NCBI RefSeq assembly: GCF_015999545.1
Contig: NZ_CP065546.1
Location: 2,884,001 to 2,948,000, forward strand
DNA: 64,000 nt
Source: Lysinibacillus sp. JNUCC-52
GTDB lineage: Bacteria > Bacillota > Bacilli > Bacillales_A > Planococcaceae
Direction: 5' to 3'
Of the stretch, positions 18,203 to 26,850 are shown in pieces; position 1 is the stretch's first letter, and each line of letters starts with the position of its first letter. A model generated the notes under the pieces. That model was not told the DNA's origin. It searched no databases and was given only the letters and a program-made list of their open reading frames with translations. Made by a program: the position numbers and the translations under genes.

Positions 18203-19615
18203 ATGGCAAATCTACAGGAAGATAATAATTTAGAAGAGCCTAAAATTAAAGGAATCAATGCATTTGTTTTAATGTTTATCATTATTTTAGTAATGAGTGC
18301 TCTTACGTATATTATTCCAGCAGGTCAGTACGACCGTGTGGAGAGTAATGGTCGAATGGTAGTGGATCCAGAATCATTTCACTATATTGATTCAAGTCCA
18401 GTTGGCTTTCTTCAAATATTTAATAGTGTCCATTTAGGGTTGCTAGAAGGTGCCTCCATTATTTTATTTGTATTTTTATTTGGTGGAGCACTTGGTATCA
18501 TGCAAAAAACGGGAGCTATTGATTCATTTATTAAAGTAATGGCTTCGAAGTTTGGCAAGAAGGAATATGTACTGATTCCTATACTGATTTTAATCTTTGG
18601 TAGTTTAGGAACTTTAATCGGTTCAGCAGAGGATACGCTCGTATACATTGCGATTATTATTCCGCTAACGATGGCTCTTGGAATGGACGCCATAACAGGA
18701 TTTGCAATCGTGATGCTAGGGACGTTAGCCACTGGCTTTACATCGGGGATTACGAATCCATTTAACATCGGAGTTGCCCAAACAATAGCTGAATTGCCAA
18801 TGTATTCGGGTATGTCCTATAGAATTATTGTATTTTTTGTTTTTTATCTTTTAACAGTAATTTATATTATACGACATGCAAAAAAAGTGAAAAAAGATCC
18901 GTCTAAAGGAATTTACGGGAAATTTAAGCCAGAAGAAAGTGTTGAAATATCTTTAGACTTTAAAATGAGTGGACGCCACTTATTAGCATTGCTTGTGTTA
19001 TTAGCGAATTTTGTCGCATTAATCGTTGGTGTTATTAAATTCCAATGGTATATCAGTGAAATTGGTGGCGTGTTCCTACTAAGCAGTATCATTATGTCAG
19101 TTATTTGTAAAATGAGTCCGAATCAAATGGCTGAAGGCTTTATTTCTGGAGCTAGAGATATGGTAGAGGGTGCACTTATCATAGGATTTGCTCAAACTAT
19201 TTTAGTAATTACTACGGCTGGTGGCTTAATTGATACGATTTTACATTTTGTAGCGAACGCAGTAAGTGTATTACCTGCTTCTATTAATGCGGTTGGCATG
19301 TTCTTATTACAGCTTTGCTTAAACTTCTTAGTCCCATCAGGAAGTGGACAAGCTGCTTTAACAATGCCAATTATGACACCGTTAGCAGATTTAATTGGGG
19401 TATCAAGACAGACAGCAGTATTGGCTTTCCAATTTGGAGATGGCATTTCAAACATGGTCATTCCTACGAGTGGTGTATTATTAGCAGGTCTAGCAATTGC
19501 GGGTATTCCATTCTCTAAATGGTTTAAATGGGTATTCCCATACTTCGCAATTCAAACTACTTTAGCAATAATATTACTAATAATCGCACATGCTATGAAT
19601 TATGGACCGTTTTAA
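18203..19615 (+). CDS. YfcC family (DcuC-like) membrane carrier
   Basis: 470 residues with about 12 membrane spans. It matches the C4-dicarboxylate anaerobic carrier-like YfcC family, with the conserved NFLVPSGSGQAALTMPIMTPLADL region late in the protein (about 375-398) and GSAEDTLVYIAI near 150. AGGGGAGAG precedes the ATG. It is followed 28 nt later by an M20 amidohydrolase; such pairs typically import and then hydrolyse an N-acylated or peptide-like compound. Transcription should respond to the regulator of the 18084-18118 operator. Confidence 0.87.
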   Translation: MANLQEDNNLEEPKIKGINAFVLMFIIILVMSALTYIIPAGQYDRVESNGRMVVDPESFHYIDSSPVGFLQIFNSVHLGLLEGASIILFVFLFGGALGIMQKTGAIDSFIKVMASKFGKKEYVLIPILILIFGSLGTLIGSAEDTLVYIAIIIPLTMALGMDAITGFAIVMLGTLATGFTSGITNPFNIGVAQTIAELPMYSGMSYRIIVFFVFYLLTVIYIIRHAKKVKKDPSKGIYGKFKPEESVEISLDFKMSGRHLLALLVLLANFVALIVGVIKFQWYISEIGGVFLLSSIIMSVICKMSPNQMAEGFISGARDMVEGALIIGFAQTILVITTAGGLIDTILHFVANAVSVLPASINAVGMFLLQLCLNFLVPSGSGQAALTMPIMTPLADLIGVSRQTAVLAFQFGDGISNMVIPTSGVLLAGLAIAGIPFSKWFKWVFPYFAIQTTLAIILLIIAHAMNYGPF

Positions 19616-19643
19616 CTTAGTAGTTTGATAGGAGGATTTGAAA

Positions 19644-20810
19644 ATGATAGAAACAACAGATTTAAAACAACAAGTCATTGCCTGGAGACAGCATTTACAT
19701 ATGCATCCAGAGTTATCACATCAAGAATATGAAACAGCAAGCTATATTTATAATCAATTAATAACATTCCCACATTTAGAAGTGAATCGCTTAACGGAAA
19801 CGAGTGTTTGTGCAATTTTAAAAGGCACAAAGACAGATGGTAATGGTCATACTATTTTATTGCGTGCTGACATCGATGCTTTGCCTATTGAGGAAGAGAC
19901 TGATTTGCCGTTTAAATCAAAAAATCCAGGTGTTATGCATGCATGTGGGCATGATGCACATCCATCTATGTTAATGGGAGCTGCAAAAGCATTAGCCGAG
20001 CGCGGAACAGATTTTAATGGTGAAATTCGCTTTGTTTTCCAACATGCAGAGGAAGTAACACCAGGGGGAGCTGCTCAACTTGTTTCCTTAGGGATTACGG
20101 AAAACGTAGATTATGCATTTGCATTACATGTTAGCCCTGATTATAAAGTAGGTCAGTTTGCCATGAAGGATGGGAAGTTTACAGCAGCCGCAGATGATTT
20201 TGAGATTAAGATTTATGGACGTGGTAGCCATGCATCAATGCCTGAAGTAGCTATTGATCCGTTATTAATTGGTTCGGAAATTGTCGTTGCACTACAAACA
20301 ATCGTGTCGCGTAAAGTACCAAGCATCCATGCACCTGTCTTAACGGTAGCACAATTCCATTGTGGCACAGCATTAAATATTATCGCTGATACTGCTGAGC
20401 TAGGCGGTACAATACGTTCTCTAGATGCGACAGTACGTGTCGATGCGCGTCGTCATTTAGAAAAGATTGTAAATGGTATAGCATCCATGCACGGAGCGAC
20501 AGTAGAGATTAAGTGGGAGCTTGGCTGTCCTTCTGTAACAAACGATAAGGAGCTAACGGCTTTGTCACGTCGCATAGCGGGTGATATTGTTGGAGCGGAT
20601 GTACAAGAATTACCTGCACCCATGTTTGGTACAGAAGATTTTGCAGACTTTTCAGAGGCTGTCCCTTCTTCTATGCAGTTCATAGGGGTGCATAACGATG
20701 ATTTTGGTGAAGCCTATCCATTGCATCATCCTCGCTTTAAAATTGATGAAGAAGCCCTTATTTACGGTGTACGCTATTTTGAAAATATCGCACGGACATT
20801 ATGTCCATAA
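19644..20810 (+). CDS. M20 family amidohydrolase (N-acyl amino acid/peptide hydrolase)
   Basis: 388 residues. Metal-site motifs are present: ACGHDAH (about 104-110), QHAEE (about 137-141), ALHVSP (about 165) and HHPRFKIDE near the C-terminus. A dimerisation domain lies between about 180 and 290. It resembles IAA-amino-acid hydrolase/HipO-type enzymes. The ATG at 19644 is 8 nt after AGGAGG; the in-frame TTG two codons earlier is too close. It probably acts on the substrate brought in by the YfcC carrier just upstream. Confidence 0.9.
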   Translation: MIETTDLKQQVIAWRQHLHMHPELSHQEYETASYIYNQLITFPHLEVNRLTETSVCAILKGTKTDGNGHTILLRADIDALPIEEETDLPFKSKNPGVMHACGHDAHPSMLMGAAKALAERGTDFNGEIRFVFQHAEEVTPGGAAQLVSLGITENVDYAFALHVSPDYKVGQFAMKDGKFTAAADDFEIKIYGRGSHASMPEVAIDPLLIGSEIVVALQTIVSRKVPSIHAPVLTVAQFHCGTALNIIADTAELGGTIRSLDATVRVDARRHLEKIVNGIASMHGATVEIKWELGCPSVTNDKELTALSRRIAGDIVGADVQELPAPMFGTEDFADFSEAVPSSMQFIGVHNDDFGEAYPLHHPRFKIDEEALIYGVRYFENIARTLCP

Positions 20811-20843
20811 AAAATACCCGCCATTATTGGCGGGTATTTTATT
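20811..20843 (+). terminator. Terminator of the YfcC-amidohydrolase operon
   Basis: AAAATACCCGCC and GGCGGGTATTTT form a perfect stem with a TTATT-type loop. Confidence 0.9.
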
Positions 20844-20865
20844 GAGTCGATGTAAGGTAATAGGA

Positions 20866-21006
20866 GTTGATTGGAGTGGAGGTCGGCGACTCCTGCGGGA
20901 ACAGCACAATATGTAAGACGCAACACACCCCGCGTTAGCCAGCGTTGCGGCTTACAGCGTGCCCGAGAAAAGCGTCCAACCGTAACGGAAATCAACGCCA
21001 GTAGTC
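20866..21006. repeat. Bacillaceae dispersed palindromic repeat, copy 1
   Basis: It contains GACTCCTGCGGGAA, an internal inverted pair GTAAGACGCAAC/GTTGCGGCTTAC, and ends in GGAAATCAAC. The same layout recurs at 41380-41512 (about 70-75% alike by eye). It is non-coding; short ORFs across it are shadows. Confidence 0.8.
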
Positions 21007-21017
21007 ATCTGCAAACG

Positions 21018-21047
21018 AAAACACCCGCCTATACAGGCAGGTGTTTA
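21018..21047 (-). terminator. Terminator of the CofE-like gene
   Basis: AACACCCGCCT and AGGCAGGTGTT pair; on the minus strand it follows the stop codon of the CofE-like gene. Confidence 0.8.
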
Positions 21048-21061
21048 TCTATTTAAGCGTA

Positions 21062-22252
21062 TTATTTTGTATAGTTATCAAAATAACCTTGAATATAAAT
21101 CATTGGTGTTCCTTTGTCGCCTGAGCCTGAAGTTAAGTCAGAAAGAGAACCGATTAAGTCTGTTAATTTACGAGGTGTTGTACCTTGAGCGGCCATTTGA
21201 CCAGTTAAATCCTCGTCTTTATTTTGAATATATTCAGAGATAGCTGCTTTTAATTCTTCACCACGAAGATCAGCAAAATCGTTATCTGCTAAATATTTTA
21301 ATTTCACTTCATTCGGTGTACCATCTAAGCCAGCAGTAAAGGCGGGTGATACGACTGGGTCAGCAAGCTCCCAAATTTTACCCACTGGATCTTTGAATGC
21401 GCCATCGCCATAAACCATTACTTCTACTGTTTTCCCAGTAGCTTCTTTGATTTTTGCTTGGATACCATCAACGATTGGTTGGCAAGTATGTGGGAATAGT
21501 TTTACACTTTCTTCTGTTGCTTTGTTTGAACCAAGTAAGCCGTATTCAGCATTAAAGCCTGAGCCATTTACAGAAACAGCTAAAATGTTATCTAATGAGA
21601 ATACTTTTTCAGCACCATTTGCTGTTAAAATACGTTTTGTACGGAAGCGAGTGTGAATATCACATGCTAGTACACTTTTTGTATAGTCTAAAATTGTTTT
21701 TGGGTTGTTTGAGAAGATGACTTCACATGCAGCACCTTCAGCTTCGATTAGTTCTTTGTAGTATTCAATATAATCGACACCTGTAAATGTATGTTTTTTA
21801 TAGCCGAAATGCTCACGGAATTGAGCTTCAGTTAAAGTATCTGTCCAAGGGTTAATGCCTTTCACATCTAGTTCATCGATATCAACTAAGTGGTTACCAA
21901 CTTCATCAGATGGGTAGCTTAACATTAAAACAACTTTTTTAACGCCTTTTGCAATACCGCGTAGGCAGTTTGCAAAACGGTTACGGCTTAAAATTGGGAA
22001 GATAACACCAACAGTATCGTCGCCAAATTTAGCAGCTACATCCGCTGCAATGTCATCGATTGATGCATAGTTACCTTGTGCACGAGCAACAACTGACTCT
22101 GTTACTGTTACAATATCACGATCTTCAATTGAATAGCCTTCCACTTTAGCAGCATTTAACACTGTATCTACTACGATTTGTTCAATATTATCGCCTTCGT
22201 TAATAATAGGACCACGAAGACCTCTTACAACTGTACCAACTACACGTTCCAA
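21062..22252 (-). CDS. Coenzyme F420-0:L-glutamate ligase-like (CofE fold) protein
   Basis: 396 residues. The N-terminal region (VGTVVRGLRGPIINEGDNIEQIV, read as two motifs RGLRGP and NEGDNI) and the DRDIVTVTESVVARAQGN stretch match the F420_ligase (CofE) domain, and VYGDGAFKDPVGKIWELADPVV matches its second half. CofE adds glutamate to coenzyme F420-0. Firmicutes are not known to make F420, and no other F420 gene is in the window, so this homologue probably ligates an amino acid to another acceptor. A LysR-type gene is divergently transcribed 134 bp away and may control it. Confidence 0.78.
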   Translation of the reverse strand: MERVVGTVVRGLRGPIINEGDNIEQIVVDTVLNAAKVEGYSIEDRDIVTVTESVVARAQGNYASIDDIAADVAAKFGDDTVGVIFPILSRNRFANCLRGIAKGVKKVVLMLSYPSDEVGNHLVDIDELDVKGINPWTDTLTEAQFREHFGYKKHTFTGVDYIEYYKELIEAEGAACEVIFSNNPKTILDYTKSVLACDIHTRFRTKRILTANGAEKVFSLDNILAVSVNGSGFNAEYGLLGSNKATEESVKLFPHTCQPIVDGIQAKIKEATGKTVEVMVYGDGAFKDPVGKIWELADPVVSPAFTAGLDGTPNEVKLKYLADNDFADLRGEELKAAISEYIQNKDEDLTGQMAAQGTTPRKLTDLIGSLSDLTSGSGDKGTPMIYIQGYFDNYTK

Positions 22253-22386
22253 AATAATCTCTCCTCATAAAAAGCTATATGTTAAGTTAAATAATATGAA
22301 TAAAAATCAATATGATTTTACTATACGCTGAGTTAATGATATAAGTAAAATTAATAGTTCGTATAATAGCTATAAGGAGTACTTAT

Positions 22387-23307
22387 ATGATAGGGAAATT
22401 AGATTTATATCGTGTTTTTAGTGTTGTGGCTAAAAATAGTAGCTTCTCTAAAGCGGCTAAAGATTTATTTATGACGCAGCCAGCAGTTAGCCAAGCAATG
22501 ATGCAATTAGAAAAGGAGCTTGGAACGAGACTCTTCAATCGTACACCAAAAGGAGTAACATTAACGACAGAGGGAAAGTTGCTGTACGAATATACAAACT
22601 CGGCATTAGGTCTTTTAGATGCAGGAGAGGAAAAACTTCTAGAATTTAAAAACTTAACGACAGGACAATTAAAAATAGGTGTAGGTGATACGATTTCACG
22701 CTTCTTTTTAATGCCATATCTTGAGGCATTTCATACGATGTATCCGAATATTAAGCTACAGATGTTAAATGGCACGACATCGGAAATATGTAACTTTATT
22801 AAATCTGGTGAAGTCGATGTAGGGCTTTGTAATTTTCCAATAGAAGATGTGAGCCTACAATTAACAGTATGCACGGAAATACAGGATATTTTCGTATGTG
22901 GAGAGAAATATAAAACACTGCAATCAAAGAGCTTACGTTTTGAGGATTTACTTAAGTTTCCGCTAATTTTTCTAGAGAAAAAATCAAACTCAAGAAACTA
23001 TGTAGAAAATTATTTAATGACGAAAGGAATTCAAATTGCACCTGAATTTGAACTCGGCTCCCATGATTTAGTGCTAGAATTTGCACGTAGTAATTTAGGA
23101 ATTGCTTGTGTAACAAAAGAGTTTTCTCAGGATTATTTACAGCGAGGGCTACTATATGAGCTACCATTAACAGAAAGCATCCCAAACCGTAGCATTGGTA
23201 TGTGCTATTTAAAAAGCGTTCCATTGTCCCGAGCTGCTACAAAATTTATAGAGATTATCGAGCGTAAACAGGCTCGGAAACCGATAAACCCAAGAACATT
23301 AAAATAA
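22387..23307 (+). CDS. LysR family transcriptional regulator (divergent from CofE-like gene)
   Basis: 306 residues. An N-terminal winged helix-turn-helix (about 5-62: NSSFSKAAKDLFMTQPAVSQAMMQLEKELG) is followed by a LysR substrate-binding domain (about 90-295). TATAAT at 22362-22367 and TAAGGAG 7 nt before the ATG are good signals. LysR genes usually regulate the divergent neighbour, so the CofE-like ligase is the likely target; the effector is unknown. Confidence 0.88.
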   Translation: MIGKLDLYRVFSVVAKNSSFSKAAKDLFMTQPAVSQAMMQLEKELGTRLFNRTPKGVTLTTEGKLLYEYTNSALGLLDAGEEKLLEFKNLTTGQLKIGVGDTISRFFLMPYLEAFHTMYPNIKLQMLNGTTSEICNFIKSGEVDVGLCNFPIEDVSLQLTVCTEIQDIFVCGEKYKTLQSKSLRFEDLLKFPLIFLEKKSNSRNYVENYLMTKGIQIAPEFELGSHDLVLEFARSNLGIACVTKEFSQDYLQRGLLYELPLTESIPNRSIGMCYLKSVPLSRAATKFIEIIERKQARKPINPRTLK

Positions 23308-23344
23308 GCTTAGCGACTAGAATATAGCCAGCTAAGCTTTTTTT
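23306..23344. terminator. Terminator shared by two convergent LysR genes
   Basis: AAGCTTAGC and GCTAAGCTT form the stem, followed by seven T on plus. A near-identical stem ends the photolyase gene (33698-33733). Confidence 0.85.
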
Positions 23345-24230
23345 ATGCCTCATGTTTCTTCGTAATAAATTCAATAAGTGCTTCCACATTTCGTTTGTTT
23401 TTCATCGTCGGCGAATGAAGGTAAGAAAAAGTCCGCATAAAACGTTGCTCTGTTAGTGGCAAAATGGCAATATCACCATTCCGAATGTCACGCTCAATGA
23501 CACTGCCCGATAGTAAAGACAGCCCAAGTCCTTCGATAACACTTTCTTTTACGCCTTGATTGCTACTAATGGTTAGAAGTGAATGTACTTGCAGGCCGTT
23601 CGTTCGAAATAGATGGTCTAAATAATTGCGTGTCCCTGAGCCAGCTTCACGAGCAACCCATTTTTGTCGTTGTAATTGTGAAATAGTAATGGACGGTTGC
23701 TCAACAAGGGGGTGGTTGCTTGCACTGACAATAAATAATTCATCTTGCATAAATGGCTGAATGATGAGCTCGTGGTCATGTGCTTGACCTTCTATAAGTC
23801 CAATATCTACTTGTAATAGCTTAGTAAATTGAATAATTTCTTCGGTATTGCCAATAATAACTTGTAACTCTAATTGAGGAAATTGTTGTTGAAGCTTTGA
23901 CAATATAGATGGCAAAATATTTTCACCAATTGTAAAGCTTGCCCCAATAATGAGCGTTCCTTGAATGGAATGATGATAGGCTAAAATATCTTCCTGTGCA
24001 GCCTCTGCAATGGCTATAATTTGCTTTGCGCGTTTATACAAGATTTCACCAGTTGGTGTAATTTGCACAGACTTAGGTGAGCGAATAAATAAGGTCGTGT
24101 GAAACTCTTGTTCAAGGTTTTTAATATGCAGACTTACACTAGGTTGGGAAATATGTAAAATTTCTGACGCTTTTGTGAAATTATTTACTTCAACTAATGT
24201 AACGAAAGTTTTTAATGCATCGTATTGCAT
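23343..24230 (-). CDS. LysR family regulator (CysL/YeiE-like), divergent from YeiH
   Basis: 295 residues. The winged helix (about 3-60: NFTKASEILHISQPSVSLHIKNLE) and substrate-binding domain (about 88-290) are complete. The pairing with a divergent yeiH gene is the same as in E. coli (yeiE-yeiH) and in bacilli with CysL-like regulators, so it probably activates the YeiH gene, perhaps in response to a sulfur compound such as sulfite. Confidence 0.87.
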   Translation of the reverse strand: MQYDALKTFVTLVEVNNFTKASEILHISQPSVSLHIKNLEQEFHTTLFIRSPKSVQITPTGEILYKRAKQIIAIAEAAQEDILAYHHSIQGTLIIGASFTIGENILPSILSKLQQQFPQLELQVIIGNTEEIIQFTKLLQVDIGLIEGQAHDHELIIQPFMQDELFIVSASNHPLVEQPSITISQLQRQKWVAREAGSGTRNYLDHLFRTNGLQVHSLLTISSNQGVKESVIEGLGLSLLSGSVIERDIRNGDIAILPLTEQRFMRTFSYLHSPTMKNKRNVEALIEFITKKHEA

Positions 24231-24345
24231 CTTATGCCCTCCTTACTATTAAAAAAATTAATGATAGCAATTATATATATGTATTTTACTAATGATTACC
24301 TTTTTTATAAAGTAATATTCATAAAGAATGAAAGAAGTGGACAGC

Positions 24346-25362
24346 ATGGATCAACAACGAGGGATTAAGAAATTCTTAACGCCACCCTTTGTGAAGGGGA
24401 TTATTTTGACGTTGGGGCTTGCCTTAGTGGCTAAGTATATTTCGACATTTCCTTTCTTCTCGATACTAGGGCAGCTTGTGATAGCAATTATTCTAGGGAT
24501 GGCTTGGAGAGCAGCGTTTAGTGTACCAGATGCGTGGCAAACGGGTATATCATTTTCTAGTAAAAAACTATTGCGTTTCGGTATTATCTTGCTTGGTATG
24601 CGTTTAAACTTGGCTGATATTTATCATGCAGGGGCAGGCGTATTTCTTATTGCATTTATCAATTTAGTATTTGCACTTTTTGTCGTTTACGGCTTAACGA
24701 AGGTATTTAATGTAGATAAAAAGCTCGGCATTTTAACAGCCTGCGGAACAGCTATTTGTGGAGCTGCGGCTGTAGTGGCGATTGCACCTCAAATTAAAGC
24801 GAATGAAAAGGAAACAGCAGTAGGTGCAGCAATCGTAGCGTTGCTTGGTACAGTATTTACACTTGTTTATACACTGTTGTATTCGATTTTCGGTTTAACA
24901 CCGACGCAATATGGTATTTTTGCTGGTGGGACATTACATGAAATAGCGCACGTCATAGCAGCTGCGGCTGCAGGCGGTGATGAGGCTGTTGATATGGCGG
25001 TCATTGTAAAATTAACTCGCGTTGCATTACTTGTACCAGTAGCAATTGTAATCGGTATTATGTATCAAAGAAGGGATAAAGAACAAGGAGGGAAAGCATT
25101 TTCGCTATCTATCATTCCTTGGTTTATTCTAGGGTTTTTAGTCATGAGCGGTATTAATTCATTAGGGATTGTACCACCTGCAGTTGCGCAAACACTTGTA
25201 AGCTGTGCCTATATTTTAATTGCTATGGCGATGGCAGGGTTAGGATTAAATGTAGAAATTAAAACCTTTAAGCAATTAGGTATTAAAGCATTTATCGCAG
25301 GATTAATCGGTTCTGTTTGTTTATCAGTTGTTGGCTACATTTTAGTAATCGTGTTTCAATAA
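24346..25362 (+). CDS. YeiH family (UPF0324) putative sulfate/sulfite-related exporter
   Basis: 338 residues and nine to ten membrane spans. The UPF0324 hallmarks are SSKKLLRFGIILLGMRLN and GTAICGAAAVVAIAP, with GTLHEIAHVIAAAAAGGDEA in the middle. The ATG at 24346 (MDQQRG) is the better guess, with AGTGG upstream; the ATG at 24328 has no ribosome site. The family is annotated as a putative sulfate exporter without firm biochemical proof. A divergent LysR gene lies upstream. Confidence 0.87.
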   Translation: MDQQRGIKKFLTPPFVKGIILTLGLALVAKYISTFPFFSILGQLVIAIILGMAWRAAFSVPDAWQTGISFSSKKLLRFGIILLGMRLNLADIYHAGAGVFLIAFINLVFALFVVYGLTKVFNVDKKLGILTACGTAICGAAAVVAIAPQIKANEKETAVGAAIVALLGTVFTLVYTLLYSIFGLTPTQYGIFAGGTLHEIAHVIAAAAAGGDEAVDMAVIVKLTRVALLVPVAIVIGIMYQRRDKEQGGKAFSLSIIPWFILGFLVMSGINSLGIVPPAVAQTLVSCAYILIAMAMAGLGLNVEIKTFKQLGIKAFIAGLIGSVCLSVVGYILVIVFQ

Positions 25363-25433
25363 TTGTGTGCGTGACTGGCACTTGAATTTGTATTACCTGG
25401 GGAATATTCAAAATTGTTTGAGTGACTGTCACT
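25361..25433 (+). repeat. Two direct copies of a short dispersed repeat
   Basis: AATTGTGTGCGTGACTGGCA (25361) and AATTGTTTGAGTGACTGTCA (25412) are related copies 51 bp apart; both continue with CT. A third, inverted copy lies at 32805-32826. The first overlaps the stop codon of the YeiH gene. Confidence 0.65.
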
Positions 25434-25441
25434 CAGAATAT

Positions 25442-25482
25442 AAAAAAACCATGCATATTTCTAGAAATATGCATGGTTTTTT
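25442..25482. terminator. Strong bidirectional terminator
   Basis: AAAACCATGCATATTTCT and AGAAATATGCATGGTTTT are perfectly complementary. It sits between the convergent YeiH and hmoA genes. Confidence 0.93.
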
Positions 25483-25523
25483 AGATAGAATCAGAAGATA
25501 TTTAAGAGGTTTACAATTCGTTA

Positions 25524-25859
25524 TTAGCTTTGTGCTTCAATAGAAGAAGCAAGCTCAGCAATAACAATTTTACTGCCGATAATTGGGCTATTCTCAGGTT
25601 TTGCACCTTCAGAGCCGGGCTCAGGACGGTGATGTGCCGCTGCAAAAGCATCACTATTACGCCAAGCTTGGAAATGTTCCTTCGACTCCCAGTACATATT
25701 GACGCTCATTTCGTCATATGTAGGATCGTCTGTCGAAATTAATACCTCTACTTTATGAAAGCCCTCAAACTGTTGTAGAGGACCTGGCTTCGTAAAGTTC
25801 GGTGCCATTTTTGCAGCAAAGCCAGGCTTTACTTGAATACGATTTGTAACAATAATCAT
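25524..25859 (-). CDS. hmoA: HmoA-type antibiotic-biosynthesis-monooxygenase (ABM) fold protein, likely heme-degrading
   Basis: 111 residues, a single ABM/ferredoxin-like domain: IIVTNRIQVKPGFAAKMAPNF at the start, MSVNMYWESKEHFQAWRNSDAF in the middle and AAHHRPEPG, matching HmoA/IsdG-related heme monooxygenases that release iron from heme. A Fur-box-like site at 25919-25931 in its promoter region supports an iron-related role. GGGGG lies 7 nt before the ATG. It is monocistronic. Confidence 0.82.
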   Translation of the reverse strand: MIIVTNRIQVKPGFAAKMAPNFTKPGPLQQFEGFHKVEVLISTDDPTYDEMSVNMYWESKEHFQAWRNSDAFAAAHHRPEPGSEGAKPENSPIIGSKIVIAELASSIEAQS

Positions 25860-25910
25860 ACTTTTACCCCCTAATCATTTTATTATAGATAGATTAAACT
25901 ACAATTGAAT

Positions 25911-25950
25911 GAATTATCAATGATTATCATTCGCAATCAATGATAAGTGT
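25911..25950 (-). promoter_or_regulatory. Fur box upstream of hmoA
   Basis: On the minus strand AATGATAATCATT is a 13-base exact match to the core of the Fur consensus, with further TGATAA-type half-sites on both sides. It lies 60-90 bp before the hmoA start, fitting repression by iron-loaded Fur. Confidence 0.75.
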
Positions 25951-26096
25951 CCTAAGAAGCCATTGTCAACAGAATTGCAGAAATTCAATTGAAGAAAAAT
26001 ATCTTTTCTCTATAAGTACATTGGATAGAGAGATTATATGAAGTATTGTACAAGTCGGATTTTAAAATGACATATTGCATTCTTTTGTGGAGCTTG

Positions 26097-26130
26097 CTGA
26101 CATTTAGCTGACATAAACAGATGCTATAAT
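26097..26130 (+). promoter_or_regulatory. Response-regulator direct repeat and -10 box of the two-component operon
   Basis: CTGACA at 26097-26102 and again at 26108-26113 (11-bp period, one helical turn), then exactly 11 nt to TATAAT at 26125-26130. The second repeat takes the place of a -35 box, as in activator-dependent OmpR/PhoB-class promoters. The same arrangement precedes the operon at 28448. Confidence 0.72.
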
Positions 26131-26160
26131 AAAAAATCAACAAGCCGCGGCGGGGTGAAA

Positions 26161-26850
26161 ATGATGACCAAAATATTAGTAGTAGAAGATGAATTCGCAA
26201 TTAGCCAAGTATTGAAGGCCTATTTGCAAAAGGTTGGTTATGAAGTTGTCCAATGCTTTACTGGTGGTCGGGCACTCGAATTGTTTACGGAACATCAGCC
26301 TGATTTAGTACTATTGGATATTATGTTACCAGAAAAAAACGGCTGGACAATTTTACGAGAAATTCGCAATGTGAGCGCTTGTCCAGTGATTATGCTAACT
26401 GCATTAGGGGATGTAAATTATCGTTTAGAAGGTTTCGATCAAGGTGCAGACGATTATATACCTAAACCATTTATTGCGGATGAAGTTGTCGCGCGAGTAA
26501 AGGCTGTATTAAGGCGAGCTGAAAGTAAAAATGAGACAACGTTAAAGAAGCGATTCGGGCAGTTGGAAATTGATATGCAGGCACATCAAGTGCACCTCAA
26601 TGGGCAAGAAATTGTGTTAACACCACGAGATTTATCGGTGCTTTTATTTTTAGCAGAACATCCAAACCAAACATTCACTCGAGACCAGCTTATCGAACAT
26701 GTATGGGGGTGGGAATATGAGGGCAGTGATCGAGCCGTCGATTTAGCGGTGAAGCGATTACGTAAAGCACTTATAGACTGGGATGAAACAGAAGGAGAGA
26801 TTAAAACATTACGGGGATTGGGGTATCAGTTAAGTGTTCAAAAAAAATAA
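26161..26850 (+). CDS. OmpR/PhoB-family response regulator
   Basis: 229 residues. The receiver (about 3-117) has EDE at the start, phospho-acceptor Asp in LVLLDIMLPE near 53 and Lys in PKPF near 103. The C-terminal winged helix (about 130-226) has LTPRDLSVLLFLAEHP and the recognition helix region DRAVDLAVKRLRKAL. It likely binds the CTGACA direct repeats in its own promoter. The downstream kinase overlaps its 3' end by 17 nt if the GTG start of the kinase is right. Confidence 0.92.
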   Translation: MMTKILVVEDEFAISQVLKAYLQKVGYEVVQCFTGGRALELFTEHQPDLVLLDIMLPEKNGWTILREIRNVSACPVIMLTALGDVNYRLEGFDQGADDYIPKPFIADEVVARVKAVLRRAESKNETTLKKRFGQLEIDMQAHQVHLNGQEIVLTPRDLSVLLFLAEHPNQTFTRDQLIEHVWGWEYEGSDRAVDLAVKRLRKALIDWDETEGEIKTLRGLGYQLSVQKK

